Origin: Desmodesmus armatus
Taxonomy: Eukaryota > Chlorophyta > Chlorophyceae > Sphaeropleales > Scenedesmaceae
Assembly: GCA_007449985.2 (NCBI GenBank)
Contig: VIIQ02000031.1
Coordinates: 620,001 to 684,000 of the forward strand
Reading direction: 5' to 3'
Length of the DNA stretch: 64,000 bases
Of the stretch, positions 52,666 through 64,000 are shown piece by piece. The notes beneath the pieces were generated by a model. It worked only from the letters and a program-made list of their open reading frames with translations, did not search any database and was not told the origin of the DNA. Position numbers and translations under genes: made by a program. Each line of letters opens with the position of its first letter. Position 1 is the stretch's first letter.

Positions 52666-53606
52666 GCAGCACTAGCCAGCAACTAGCAGCCGCTCGATTT
52701 GATTAGCAGCCATTGTCGGGGTCTAGAGCTGTATAGTAGGGGTCCCCCCCCCCCCCCCCGCCCAACAAAGTTGTTCTGTTTATGTTGTCGTGAGTGTAGA
52801 CAGCCTGTCATGACGTTTTGTGTGCTGGTTCACCGATTAACCTGGGCACACCTTGAGCATGTGTCTGTTGATTCCCATACGCTTCAGCCGGCAGTGGAAG
52901 GGGGCCAGCAGCGCATTGTGTTTTGCTGGAGGGAAAGAGTCCGACACATGTACAATCACAGATTAGAGGGCTGCACTGCAGTGCAGCCAAGGGTGGCAAG
53001 ATAGCTTGAAAGCTAATCAACACTCTGGGCATAAGTCATTGCCGTTGGTCTTGGACCAGGTGTGACTACACATGACCACTGTGTGTCATACAGTCGCTGT
53101 GGCTCCTTGGACCTAGCAGTTGACTGCGATTCAATCAAAATGGTGTGAAAATTCGTGGCATAAGCACCACACATGGCGTGCTTGCAGCTAACATAGGCAC
53201 AGTATCTGATCAAGCTGCTTGATTTGGGAGGGCATTTGGGAGTGCCTCCAGCGGCCAGGCACAAGACGTACGCAGTCGCCGACAGTGGTACTGGAGGCAC
53301 AAAGCCCCTTTTTCGGGTGAGCACAAACTTTGCTCGGCCCTCAACAGCGAACTGCTGGTGCTGGTGCAGCAAACAGCATGTGTGCTGGGGTGCTGTGCAA
53401 TGTGGATGTTTTGCCAAGCATGCAGGCAACAATGCAAAGGTTGCTAGGAGTGTCTGGGATCGCTTTGCTATAACTTCTAGGATTCCCAGCTGGCCAGCAT
53501 GGGTTTCACGCCATCGCTACTGTATGCCTCTCCTGCCCCAGCCATGTTTTGCACGACCAGCATCTGTGATCACAAGGAAGTCGTGCCTGGGATTCGTGTC
53601 TGCAGG
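52666..53606. other. Spacer and probable leader intron between LRR copies B and C
   Basis: A C15 run lies at 52743-52759. No exon chain is evident. It ends with the TCTGCAG acceptor before the copy C start. Confidence 0.4.
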
Positions 53607-55422
53607 ATGGCAGCCAGAGAGGTTCCCAGCCAGCTGCTGCAGCTGCCTGACCCCTGCCTCCTGGCAGTGCTGCAGTGCTGTGCTGGTGACCCTCGCAGCC
53701 TGTGCAGCGCAGCAAGGGCGCACAGCAGGTTGCACCAGGCAGCTGTGGTGGCGCTCAGCAGCATGTCAGTGCGCGGGACCAGGCAGCAGCAGGATGTAGA
53801 GAGTGTGCTGCTGTACCTATCAAAGCATGGCCAACATGTTGACAGCTTGGACCTTGTGGGTGGTTTGGATAGACTGATAAGGCTGAGGCAGCTACCCGGC
53901 CAGCTGAAGCTGTCTAGCCTGGTGCTAACCAAGGTTTGCCTGCAGTTGCAGCCAGGGTTGGGGCTCCAGGGTGTGGTGCGGCCTGGGCTGCCCTCAAGCG
54001 GCTGTGCCTGCATGACTGCAAGCTGCTTGATGGGGCAAAGGGGCTGGCAGCAGCGCTGGCCCTGCTGCCTGGGCTGCAGCACCTTCGCATCCGTGACATG
54101 CACCTCGTGGGTGACTACATGTCCAGTTTTCCTACAGACGCACTATCAGTGCTGCAGCGGCTCACCCACCTAGAGATTGTTGATGGTCCGGGCAATGTGC
54201 CGCCTGCCCTACAGCCCCTGCAGGAGGAGCTGACCCGCTGGTTGACCTGCGGCTGAATCTGCAGAGCTTGCCGGCAAATGCAGCTATTGACAGCAGCCTG
54301 CTCTCGGGCGCGCATCATCTCACACGCCTTGCGTTAGCAGGCGTCGTAATCGGACGCAACGCCCTAGCTGGTCTGAACCAGCTTCAGAGCCTGAACCTGG
54401 CACTTGTTAGGAGCGCTTGCCTTGTGCAGCTTCTGTCCCAGCTGCAGCACCTGCAGCAGCTGACACGTCTGCGGTGCTTCTGGCACGCTGCAGACGACCC
54501 CATCCTCCCCCTGCAGCAGCCTTCTCAGCCCTGACAGCAAGCAGCAAGCTGCAGCACCTCAAGATTAGCGGCAGCACGCTGCCAGCAGGTGTGTGGCAGC
54601 ACGTCTTCCCTGATGGCAGGCAGCTGCCGCACCTGCAGTCACTGGATTTCTCATCAAGGTGGCCGTCACGGCGCAATGTTGCAGCAGCTCCTGAAGGCAG
54701 CTGCCTTGTGAGGTGCTGCCCTGCCTTACGGTCTTTGGACATGCAGTGGATGCAGTGCAGCGCAGAGCAGCTGGCCCCACTGGCGCGGCTGAGCGAGCTG
54801 CACACACTGCGCTTGGCCAGCGACACACAGGGGGAGGGGTTGGAGGCTGTGTGTCAGCTGACAGGGCTGCAAGAGCTGAGGCTGCATGCTCGCAGCAGTG
54901 CAGAGGGGCTGCCGCTGCAGCTGACACACCTCAAGAAGCTCACACTGCTGGAGTTCAGTAGGACCATGGAGGGCTATAGGACACCTGTGCGCCTTCAGAG
55001 CCAGGTAGGCTGGGGAAATGCATCCGACGTGCCTGCAAGCCTAGTGTAGTTGTGACTGCTACTTCACTGCTGCTACATCGTTTTTGCATGCACATGCAAG
55101 CTACGTTGTGTCGCATGGCTGTTGCTGGTGCACACACATTAGCAGATTGCTGTGCATGTTGATGTTGACTTGCTGAATGTGCTGACTCTGTCTTAGCAAC
55201 ACGGACAGTCATCACATCTGCCAACAAATGTGTGTGCCATCATGCTGATGACTTTGGCCAATCACAAACTGTGCCCGGCTGCTGCTGCTGTACTTCGTAA
55301 TCGTGCAGGCTCCTGGTGATGAGCCTGTGTGGCGCCAAGTACTGCAGCACCCTCATTACTGCAGTGGCACTACAGTGGAGCCACGGGCAGCAGCAGCAGC
55401 AGCAGCATTGGCAGAACAGTAG
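53607..55422 (+). pseudogene. F-box-like leucine-rich-repeat gene, copy C, several frameshifts
   Basis: It is aligned along its length with copies A and B: ATG 53607, long exon to 55004, last exon 55309-55422 (APGDEPVWRQVLQHPHYC). The F-box-like start is normal (LLQLPDPCLLAVLQCCAGDP). The frame breaks near 53992 (one nucleotide fewer than copies A and B before CTCAAGCGGCTG), near 54237 (CTGACCCGCTGG against CTGACCAGGCTGG) and near 54505-54520 (before CCCCCTGCAGCAGCC). After each break LRR sequence continues in another frame to the end. Three independent shifts make sequencing error unlikely for all of them, so this is a probable pseudogene. Confidence 0.8.
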
Positions 55423-55706
55423 GCAGCAGTAGGTAGCAATCAGCAGCAGACTTTGTCTGTGCAGCGGTCATGTGAGGGTCTGGAGCTGCTGCAAAGCGGC
55501 CAGATAACGGGTACAACTCCTGCTGGTGAGCCCGAGCTGTTTGAGTATGGTGTTGTCAAGGCTGGGTGGCGTTTGTAAGCGAATTGATGTGTGCTGCTGG
55601 CTGTGCCCTTGGCCCGGCACACCTTGGACCCGTGACCACACAGTAGCCACATGAGTTGTGTCCAAATGCACTCACAAACTTACATACATGGCCGTCGCAG
55701 GTCCCA

Positions 55707-56321
55707 TCACAGATCACTGCATGCCATGCTCACAGGCCCCATGATGGCGCGAGCAAAAACTCTCCTGGCTGGTTGACAGCTGATCACAGCAGAATATACC
55801 GCACTGAGGCCGGCATGGAGTGGTGGCAACGGCCCATTGGCAGGCACACCAACAATCTGGCCCGACAGCTGCGCCAACTTTTGAAGGTGCTTGAGTTGAA
55901 ACACGATCGATATCAGGGCTTTGCCCCCCTTGCCAAACTGTCGGGGATGATGTGTTGAACTGTTCTTTATCTGATCATCGTAAACTACTGCCAACACACC
56001 ATCAGCAGCAATCAATTTGTCGAGATCAGTTTGCAAGGCTTGCATTCCCTGGGCCTCCTTATATGCGTTCGTCGCTGGTCAATAGCTGCAACACTTACTC
56101 TGCAGTCCCAAAACATCTCTCATTGCCCCAAGCAGCGGCTCGTCCTCGAAAACTATGCCCAGCTGTCGATCAAGCAGTACCGGAATGTGCATGCAAGCAG
56201 CAGACGCAAGAGCTTCAGCAGGTGCTGGCCAGAAACGTAGTGGCATGTGCAAGAGGATCAAAGAGCAGCAGCAGGCGGTCAAAGCGTTCCTCTGGGGCCC
56301 CTCAAGAGCCAACAGCAGCAA
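55707..56321 (-). CDS. Possible minus-strand gene, unidentified
   Basis: Two minus-strand frames face a canonical GTAAGT donor at about 56093-56098: 56321-56099 (ending LLDRQLGIVFEDEPLLGAMR, DVLGLQ) and 56048-55707 (GMQALQTDLDKLIAADGVLA ... ACSDL, stop 55707). An intron of only 50 nt would join them, which is short. The composition is less biased than in typical shadow frames, but the plus strand also has open sequence here that may belong to the helical-repeat gene. Family unknown; low confidence. Confidence 0.3.
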
Positions 56322-56649
56322 CAGCAGGCACCGCAGCAGCAGCAGATGTATCAGGGCTGCTGCAGGCGTTGGTGCAGCTCGCCTCTCGCAGTACGATTAT
56401 GCTGGGCAGCTACCAAGCATACGTGAGTCAAAGCCTGACCTAGGGCAATGGCGCAGCCCACATGGGGTGCTCCTGTGGTGCCCTGCTTGTGCTATAACTT
56501 CACACCTTGATCATCTAGTCGTGCCCCTGTATGGAATGGGCTGATGCAGTCACCATTTCAATGCATACAACTGAAGCCCCCTCTCGATCACACCACTGCT
56601 AACCACCATGAGTCCATAGAGGCCCAGCTGCTGCAGCTGTACATGTGCT

Positions 56650-56683
<34 letters not shown>

Positions 56684-57260
56684 CGCAGCTCCTGTCAGTT
56701 CCCTCTACCCCCCCCCCCCCCACCCCCCAACCGTCCTGTCGGCCCCCCTCCCGCACACTCTCTTACCCCCCGCCCCCCCTTCACCCCCCCCCTCCCCGCC
56801 CCTGCACGCACATGCCCCCCCCCCCCCCTCTGCAGGCCATCCTTGAGTCCCTTGAGGTCCAGCTGCTGCAGCCTCCCACATGCTACCTTCACCGCATCTC
56901 CTGTCAGTTCACCCATAACCCCCACCCCACCCCACCGACCCGTGCTGCCCCCCCCCCCCCCCCCCCCCGCACAACCTGTGCTGTCGCCCCCACCTCCCCA
57001 AATCGTGCTGACAACCTCCCTCCCTCACAGTCACACTTTACTATCCCCCCTCCTTCAACCCACGCCGCCCATGCACACACATGCCCCCCCCCCTCTGCAG
57101 GCCATTCTTGAGTCCCTAGAAGCTCAGCTGCTGCAGTCCCCACAGTCCTCCCTTGCTGCGGTGCCCCTTGACACCCTGGCCAGTGGGCTGTGGGCCATCA
57201 GCAGACTGCAGCTCACACCACAGCACGACACAGTCCAGCAGTCGCACAGCACCTCCTGCA

Positions 57261-57291
<31 letters not shown>

Positions 57292-57350
57292 GAGGTCTAC
57301 CAGGACACTGCTACTGCCACCGCCAGCACCACCCCCAGCAGCAGCAGTGG

Positions 57351-57383
<33 letters not shown>

Positions 57384-57934
57384 GGCTGTTGGCACGAAGC
57401 AGCGGCGGCAGCAGCAACAGGAAAGCCATGCCGCGTTCATGGATGCAAGGTCAGAGGCGTTCATGGCAGCTGCCTTGCGCACCCGCCTTGCAAGCTGTAG
57501 CCCCCGCAGCTTCGGGACCTTCTGCTACAGCCTCAACTTCTTCCTGCACAGGGACCCACACTTCTGGGCGACAGCAGCAGCAGTATCCTTGCAGCATCTG
57601 CCACAGCTGAAGCCCGCCAATATTAGTAACCTGCTGCAGGGTTTAGCCCTGAGTGGGTGGGTGCTAGACCCTGGGGCACTGGGGCCACAGAAGGTCAGCA
57701 GCAGCAGGCTGGGAGTCCAGCAGCAGCAGCAGCAGCAGCAGTGGGGGCCTGAGCTGGTGTGGGATGGTGCCACGCAGGCCGCTGCACCAACTCAGCAGCA
57801 GCAGTGCAGCAGCAACAGCAGCAGCAGGTGCAGCAGCAGGTGCAGCAGCAGGCACAGCAGCAACAGCAGCTGCAACAGCATGGGGAGCAGGGTGATGACG
57901 TCAGTGGATACACCCCTCCCATTGCTGCCGCTGC

Positions 57935-57968
<34 letters not shown>

Positions 57969-58163
57969 GCTGCTGCTGCTGTCACTGGGCCGTCACCAAC
58001 AGGTGCCACCTGCACTTCTGCACTGCCTCAGCAGCAGCAGCAGCAGCGGTTGCCACCGCCACCACCACTGCCGCTGGGTCCTCCAGCACAACAGCAGCAG
58101 CAAATTCCTCTGGCTGCAGGACAGCAGCAGCAGCGGCTGCCACCGCCACCACAGCAGCTGCAA

Positions 58164-58207
<44 letters not shown>

Positions 58208-58558
58208 CCCTGGTGGTTCAGGTGCTGTGCTGGCCCTGCTGCAGGCCCTGGAGGCCTCACTGCTGATTAAACCCAGCCAGCTGCGGTTGTGGCGGTTGAG
58301 GGATATTAGTCAGCTGGTTCAGGCCTATGCCCTGATAGGGTTCAGGTGTGGGCCGCTGTTTGCTGTCATAGCACAGCACCTCACGGAGGACCAACAACTG
58401 CTGCACAAACAGCAGCAGCAGCAGCAGCAGCTGGCAAACAGCCGGGCGGCGGCGGCGTCACCTCAGCAGCAGCAGCAGCGGGGGTGGCAACAGCAGGTAC
58501 AGCCACCGCAGCCGCCGCAGCCGCCGGCAGCTAGTGTCCTGTCAGCCGCCTACCCGTA

Positions 58559-58596
<38 letters not shown>

Positions 58597-60826
58597 GGTC
58601 CCCTTCCTCCTCAGGAACTCCAGCTACCAGACACAATTCGAGTTGGAATGCCAAGCCCTGGCATGACAAGGGCGGGGTCCCTCCAGGCTGTCTGAGTGCA
58701 GTGTGAGTGATGCAGTGGGCATTGCGTGGGGTTTTGTTCACGCCTTCTGCCCCCAGCAGCTGCTGCTGCACGAGCTGGCGGGGGTGCTGGCGGCACGGGC
58801 GGGTCAACTGCATGCTGCTGACGTCAGCAGGCTGCTGTGGGCCTATGCAACAGCAGAGGTGGGTGGTGTGTTCGTACCTGTATTTTTGTCTGTGTATCTG
58901 TCTGTGTTTGGGCGTTGAGACACACTATACCCTGTGTCAAGGCATATACTGATGCACAGAGGTAGCGCACAGGCAGGGTGAAAAAGCAAGCCACACGCTT
59001 TCAGCGTGCTGCACAGCAAGGGGTTTAGGGCTGCTGTATGCAGCTGGCGGGGGTGCTGGCGGCACGGGCGGGCCAGCTGCACGCTGCTGACGTCAGCAGG
59101 CTGCTGTGGGCCTATGCAACAGCAGAGGTGAGTGGTGTGGCTGTATCGGTGTATCCTGTTTATGTGTCTGTGTGTCTGTCTGTGTTTAGCGTGGAGACCG
59201 TTCATGAACCCTGATGAGGCATAATCTGGTGCTCTCAGGTAGCGCACAGGCAGGGTGAGAAGCAAGCCATATGCCTTCAGGGTTTTGCACAGCAAGGGGT
59301 TTAGGGATGACATGAGGGTCAGGTGCAGGCTTCTCTGAGTGTATATATGCTGCGCAGAGGTCGGTTGCGTGCACAACACTGAGCGTGTGTTGTCATTTCC
59401 TCCTGGGAGAGTTGCTACATTGATGTGTGGGGGTTGGTCCACCGCCGGTGTTCTGAACACTCTGAACACAAGGCAAGCCATAGGGAAGCTGCTGCTGAAC
59501 TGATGTGCATTCCTGGGCCTCGCCTGCACTGTTGACCCCCCCCCCCCCCGCCGCGCGGGACACATTCTTCAGGTTGTTGATGTGCGCATGCTGTCTGCAG
59601 TCACGTTGTCTGTTGTTGAGGAGATGCTGTCTGTGTGCAGGGAGGTCGATTGAGTCTGAGGGACAAGTCGTGAGCTGCATTAGCATCTGTAGTACCAGTA
59701 CATCGCCGTACGTGCTTCCAAGCTCTTGGCGTCCGCATACCCCCCCCCCCCCCTTACCAACCTCCTCCCCCCCCCTTCCCCGCCATTGTCCTGTCCTTCC
59801 CCAGGTCATTGATGTGCGCATGCTGTCTGCTGTGACGTCGTCTGTTGTTGAGGAGATGCTGTCAGTGCGGCCCCGCACCGCTGCTGGTGCGGTGTGGGCG
59901 CTGGGCATGATGATGTTCCAGGCACCCGCATTCATGGAGGCGGCTTATGACAGGTACTGGGGGGGGGGGGGGCGCAACACACAGGTTGGGCAAGGACGGG
60001 GGGGGGGGAGGCAGTGTGTCGCAGCCTGTGCCTGTGTACGGGTGTGATGGTGGTGTGGGGGGCCTTTCGAGTGAGGGTCTTGCGTCTGGCTGTGGTACAG
60101 CCATAGTATGGCCCCTGGCCTGGCCTCAGCAGGTGACTCACTACTTGTGGTACTGCACAGGCAGAGGGGGGGGGGTTGTCTTGTTGTATGTGCCAGTGGG
60201 CATGATGATGCTCCAGGCACCCGCATTCATGGAGGCAGCTTATGACAGGTGGGGGGAAGGAGAGTGGATGTGTGGTTGACTGGGAAGGGGCTGCTGTGGT
60301 GGTGGGTGCAGTGCCAAGCACCCCCACGTGAAGGAATAGTCTCGAGCAGCGTCTCACAGGTAGTGCTCCTGTTGACAACGCTGCTGATAGTGAGGGGTCA
60401 CTGGGCCAGACATGCAGACCGCTGCTGCCCTGTCAGCTGTACTGAAGAGGCTATGCGCTACACAGGTAGCATGGACAGGTCAGCATGGGGCTTGAGACCT
60501 CAGGGCGTGATTCCTTCGTCTTGGGGGGATACACCCACTGAGCGCATTTGCGCTGCATTGAGAGTTGTGTTGCGTGTGCTGCATCTGCCATAACGTTGCC
60601 AAGATGGTGTTGAGTGTTCCTCCTGTTGCATGTGTGCCCTGTGCATGTACTGCATGTGCTGCATGCACTATTGGTGCTGCATGTACTGCATGTGATGTCT
60701 GTACTGCCTGTGCTGCCTGTACTGCATGTAGGCTGGCAGCCTGCCTTGAAGCCACGCCAGTGCCATCACCAGCACCAGCAGCAGGCCCCGTCCCGTACCC
60801 TGCAGCTGCTGGTGTGGCCAGCAGTC

Positions 60827-60867
<41 letters not shown>

Positions 60868-63520
60868 CCAGGTGGTCAGCAGCCCCCTTCATCAGCAGCG
60901 GCTGGGGCAACGGTTGGCGGGTTCACTCCCCCCAGTATGTTGCAGCAGCTGTACCAGGGCTCTGCTGCTCAGGGCTGGCTGTCAGGTGGACCACAGGTAG
61001 GGATGGGGGGGGGGGGGGGGATGTGTTTGCGGGGGGGGGGGGGGGGGGGGGGGAGTGTGAATGGGGGGGGGGTGACGTGTGTGTTAGCAGAGAGGTGGGA
61101 GGGGGGGGGGCGTGTGTTTGTGCAAAGTGTGCATGTGAAGGTGGTTGACAGGGTGGCGTAACGCGGTTTGAGCATGTGTCTGTGCAAAGTGTGCATGTAA
61201 CGTCACTGCTCAGGGCTGGCTGTTGGGGGGCCCCCAGCGAGGGTGTGTGTGTTGTGTATTTGAACACTTTGACATAATAGCTCACACGTGCATGGGGACA
61301 TGATATGCGCCTGTGTGTTTGAACCAACACGCACATAGCATCTGCAGTATTACTGTCAGCATACATGCACCCGCGCTGCATGCCTTGTTGTACCTCTGTT
61401 GCTGTCCCTGCAGCCGGCGCTGTCATGCCACTCATAGACACTGTGCTGAAGCACAACACCCATGCTTGAGTGCTCAAATAGGGTGGTGACCCCTTCCATC
61501 ATGTAGTTCCCAACTCAAGTTCCCCCCCCCCCCTGCCTTCCCCATGCCCCCCTGTGTGTCCAGGTTCATTCTGGTGTGCCCTGTGAGGTGGCTTGAGGCA
61601 ACCGATCTTGATCGTCCATGTACACTCAGTGTAACCGACACCTGACCTGAGAACCTGGGGTACGACAAGTTGAAGGTCCTTTGGGACGCCCTCATGAGCC
61701 CTTGGCTCGCTGGCTAGTGCCGAGGTTTGGAGGGGAAACCCCTCCCACAATTACTGTTCTGTACTGTAACCAATGTACTCCCCCCCCCCACTCCGTGCCG
61801 TTTCATACCCCCTCAATGTGTCCAGGTTCATTCTGGTGTGCCCTGTGAGGTGCAGCAGGGGGAGGCGGCCCTCACACGAACATACCAGCAGCAACCTAAA
61901 CCCTGGACACACCAACAGCAGCAGCAGCAGCGACTCAGACACCAGCAGCAGCAGCAGCAGGGCTGGGTCAACCCTGCCGTTGCTGCATGGCCGTCTTCCC
62001 AACAACAGCAGCAGCAGCAGTACGTGCCCCACTCACACCCCCAACCCCAGCAGCAGCAGCAGTGGGGGGTTGGCATCTCCCACCGAGACGTAGCGGAGGC
62101 TGTGTGGGCCGCTGGCCGGTTGCGTCACTTCAATGCTGCTTTCTTTGCTGCCCTGCGGCCCCGACTGAGGGGACTGCTGGGGGGGTTCACTGATAGTCAG
62201 CTGGTGGACGTGTTGTGGGGGTGTGCAAGGTTGCAGCTGTATGATGGAGGGGTGCTGGACGCAACAGCAGACGAGGTGAGAGGGGGGGGGCACTTATTGG
62301 TGTGTGTGCTTTGGGGGATTGTGGTAAAGGAGCCTGGGGGGGGGGGGTCACTGACGGTCAGCTGGTGGATGTGTTGTGCAGCTGTATGATGGAGGGGTGC
62401 TGGACGCAACAGCAGACGAGGTGAGGGGGGAGGAGGCACTGGGAGCGGGGGGGGGGGGGGAGGGGAGGTAAATATTGATGCATCAAGCAAAGTATCTGCC
62501 ATTTATGTGTTGCTTGTGGTTTCGCTAGCCTGGCATTACCTGTTGCTCACGGAGCTTGGGAGGGGGGTCGCAGTCAACTGTCAGTTCATTGATGTGTTAT
62601 GGAGCTGTGTGAGGCTGCAGCTGTACAGCAGAGGGAGGCAGACATGCCAAGGACCTCTCTGTGGCTGCTGCTGCCTAGCTGCGTTGGGGGGGGAGGGGGC
62701 ACAGCACACCAGCTTCGGGTGTGTTTGTCCCCTGCGGACCCTCTTCCACATAAACGTTACAACACCGCACACTCTGTGCTGCTGCTGCTGCTTCCGTTGA
62801 TGCTACTGCTGTTCCCGTTGCCGCTGCTGCTGCTGCTGCTGCATCAGCTGATCAAGCGTGCTGCCCGCCTGTCAGCCACGTCAGCGTCCCTGTCAGCCTG
62901 GTCCTACACCGCCCTGTGCCACTCACACCCCACACTGTTTGGTGTGCTTGCCCCCCCCCCCACACACACACACACCCGCTCACCCCCCCAAGCCCATCCC
63001 CTGCGGACCCTCTCACTCACAAATGTCACAACACCACACGCTTTCTGCCGCTGCTGCTGCTGCTGGTGCTGCTGCAGCTCATCAAGCGTGCCGACCGCCT
63101 GTCAGCCACGTCAGTGTCCCTGTCAGCCTGGTCCTACACCGCCCTGCGCCACGCACACCCCACACTGTTTGGTGTGCTGGCGGAGCGGGTGGCAGCCTTT
63201 GAGCAGCAGGGGCGGCTGAGTGTGACTGACGCACGGCAGCTGCTGTATGCTGCTGCTAAGCTGGGGGTGAGGGACACACGACTGGTGAAGGCTTGTGTCC
63301 AGGTGGGTGGGGTGGGGTGGGGTGAGGGTGCGGGGGGGGGGGGGATTGGGGGGGGAACAAGGGAGCACTGCTGATCAAGCTCCCAACATGGATTGGTTGT
63401 GTGTGTGGCGGGGGGGGGGGGGGGGGAGTGTGTGACTGACGCACATCAGCTGTTGTATGCTGCTGTGAAGCTGGGGGTGAGGGACACACGATTGGTGAAG
63501 GCTTGTGTTCAGGTGGGTGG
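56190..63520 (+). CDS. OPR/FASTK-like helical-repeat protein, many exons
   Basis: Exon-like blocks in order: about 56200-56422 (DVSGLLQALVQLASRSTIML), 57101-57195 (PLDTLASGLWAISRLQ), about 57425-57692 (SFGTFCYSLNFFLHRDPHFW, ANISNLLQGLALSGWVLDPG), about 58245-58435 (DISQLVQAYALIGFRCGPLF), 58757-58858 (DVSRLLWAYATAE), about 59805-59951 (TAAGAVWALGMMMFQAPAFM), about 61840-62275 (DVAEAVWAAGRLRHFNAAFF, SQLVDVLWGCARLQ) and 63070-63301 (SWSYTALRHAHPTLFGVLAE, ARQLLYAAAKLGVRDTRLVK). Repeated helical pairs with L-W-A-x-A-x-L are typical of OPR and FASTK-type proteins. In algae these act in chloroplasts and mitochondria in stability, splicing or translation of specific RNAs. A transit peptide and RAP domain were not seen. 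Poly-Q/CAG tracts separate the blocks and many exon ends are duplicated, so exact exons are uncertain. Confidence 0.6.
56620..57125 (+). repeat. Triplicated exon start with poly-C tracts in helical-repeat gene
   Basis: The words GAG(T/G)CC..(G/C)AGCTGCTGCAG occur near 56620, 56836 and 57101. The last two share CTCTGCAGGCCAT(C/T)CTTGAGTCC. C-runs of 17-40 nt precede each copy. Only the third runs into a long exon. Confidence 0.8.
58757..59300 (+). repeat. Tandem duplication of an exon and following intron, helical-repeat gene
   Basis: The exon ending CTATGCAACAGCAGAG plus its donor and about 180 nt of following intron is present twice: exon copies at 58757-58858 and 59042-59128, with shared intron words CTGTCTGTGTTT, GGTAGCGCACAGGCAGGGTG and GCACAGCAAGGGGTTTAGGG. 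Both exons are open with good donors, so both might be used or be mutually exclusive. Confidence 0.85.
59574..60250 (+). repeat. Duplicated exon halves around 59805-59951, helical-repeat gene
   Basis: The 5' half of the exon (GTCATTGATGTGCGCATGCT ... GAGGAGATGCTGTC) has a copy at about 59574-59640. The 3' half (GGGCATGATGATG(T/C)TCCAGGC ... GCTTATGACAGGT) has a copy at about 60197-60250. C-runs lie between the first pair and G-runs between the second. Confidence 0.85.
60640..60735. repeat. Degenerate TGCATGTACTGC-type short tandem repeat
   Basis: About eight copies of a 12-15-nt word based on TGTACTGCATGTGCTGC occur between 60640 and 60735. This is followed by a (CAG)n tract at 60825-60870. 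Confidence 0.6.
61548..61850 (+). repeat. Duplicated exon start, helical-repeat gene
   Basis: TGTGTCCAGGTTCATTCTGG followed by TGTGCCCTGTGAGGTG occurs at about 61555-61590 and 61818-61852, with a poly-C run before each. Only the second continues into the Gln-rich exon. Confidence 0.8.
62180..62420 (+). repeat. Duplicated exon end with G-runs, helical-repeat gene
   Basis: A block reading GGGGGGGTTCACTGATAGTC ... GCAGCTGTATGATGGAGGGG ... GCAACAGCAGACGAGGTGAG appears at 62178-62279 and again, shortened, at about 62340-62423. G-runs adjoin both copies. A further decayed relative starts at about 62560-62630. Confidence 0.8.
62838..63510 (+). repeat. Two overlapping exon duplications near the 3' end of the helical-repeat gene
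   Basis: The block from ATCAAGCGTGC to CACTGTTTGGTGTGCT is present at about 62843-62950 and 63080-63180. The block from TGACTGACGCAC to GGCTTGTGT(C/T)CAGGTGGGT is present at about 63222-63308 and 63432-63518. The first copy of block 1 and the second copy of block 2 end or begin in C- or G-runs. Confidence 0.85.
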
Positions 63521-64000
63521 CGATGTGTTTGGGGGGGGGGGGGGACAGGGCAGCACTGCTGTTTGATGCTTCCAACCAGGACGAGTTGCGTGTGCAAAGG
63601 GAGCTCTGTTGGGTGATGCTCCCAACAAGGGTTGGTTGTGTGTCCTTTTTTTGGGGGGGGGGGTGTTTTTTGTTTGTGTATCTGTCGTGCTGCTGAGGGC
63701 CACATGCTTGGTCAAGGCCTGTGTCCAGGTTGGTGCATAGCTGCAGCTGTACTGAGACAGCTGCCACTAAGTGCACCCTGTGCAAGCTGTAGCTTTTGCA
63801 TTGCTGGGTCGTATGTTGACCCATCACTGAGAACAGTAGTCAGATGGAATGGACAGGAAAAATGGTAGTTGCTGAAATGCTGCAAGGCGTGCGGGGTCTG
63901 GAATGGTCTCTTTCGCAACGTCAAGGAACCATAAGAAATGATTTCCCACATATCACTTTTAAATGGCATCTTCAGGGGCTGCTGGGTTGGCTGCAAGTTG
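63521..64000. other. Window end; no exon recognised
   Basis: G-runs at 63530-63543 and 63650-63663 and no clear exon. The helical-repeat gene may end in this stretch or continue past the window; no stop in the right frame could be assigned. Confidence 0.35.

Overview
The window looks like nuclear DNA of a green alga, most likely a core chlorophyte (Chlorophyceae; a Sphaeropleales-type genome is a guess). The reasons are: genes broken by GT-AG introns with C/T-rich 3' ends; dense CAG/CTG tracts coding for or flanking poly-Q and poly-A; long G and C homopolymers in introns; divergently paired histone genes with 3' stem-loops; a prolyl 4-hydroxylase fused to a ShKT domain; and a large helical-repeat protein of the OPR/FASTK type. 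Exons were joined by hand from splice motifs and reading phase, without transcripts or searches.

Layout. 0.85-3.0 kb: five-exon multi-pass membrane protein (+), unidentified. 3.0-14.3 kb: mostly non-coding or decayed sequence, with one unidentified gene ending at 9124. Part of that gene (7.1-8.6 kb) has a diverged, truncated second copy at 14.3-15.6 kb. 15.6-18.1 kb: a Tc1/mariner-like element. Its transposase is split by a 701-nt intron, and most of that intron is an antisense gene for a zinc-binding, PD-(D/E)XK-like putative endonuclease. 18.1-21.9 kb: histone cluster H2A(-, truncated)/H2B(+)/H3(-)/H4(+). 22.6-28.0 kb: AT-hook, poly-Q nuclear protein (-) with a G-tract-rich satellite array in an intron. 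28.8-32.3 kb: Vma12/TMEM199-like V-ATPase assembly factor (+). 32.8-34.0 kb: foldback element with about 0.55-kb inverted arms and a SWIM-like zinc-finger fragment. 35.0-40.0 kb: TBC-domain Rab GAP (-), eight exons. 40.6-47.1 kb: secreted prolyl 4-hydroxylase-ShKT (+), eleven exons including a 14-nt microexon. 48.3-55.4 kb: three tandem F-box-like/leucine-rich-repeat genes; the middle one is intact and the outer two are frameshifted. 56.2-63.5 kb: helical-repeat OPR/FASTK-like gene (+).

The genes do not form one pathway. They look like an ordinary eukaryotic neighbourhood of housekeeping genes (histones, V-ATPase assembly, Rab regulation, collagen-type hydroxylation for the wall or ER, organellar RNA) with an expanded F-box/LRR family and mobile-element debris. 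Two signals stand out: the intron-nested antisense endonuclease inside a transposase gene, and repeated short tandem duplications of exon ends next to poly-G/poly-C tracts in at least four unrelated genes.
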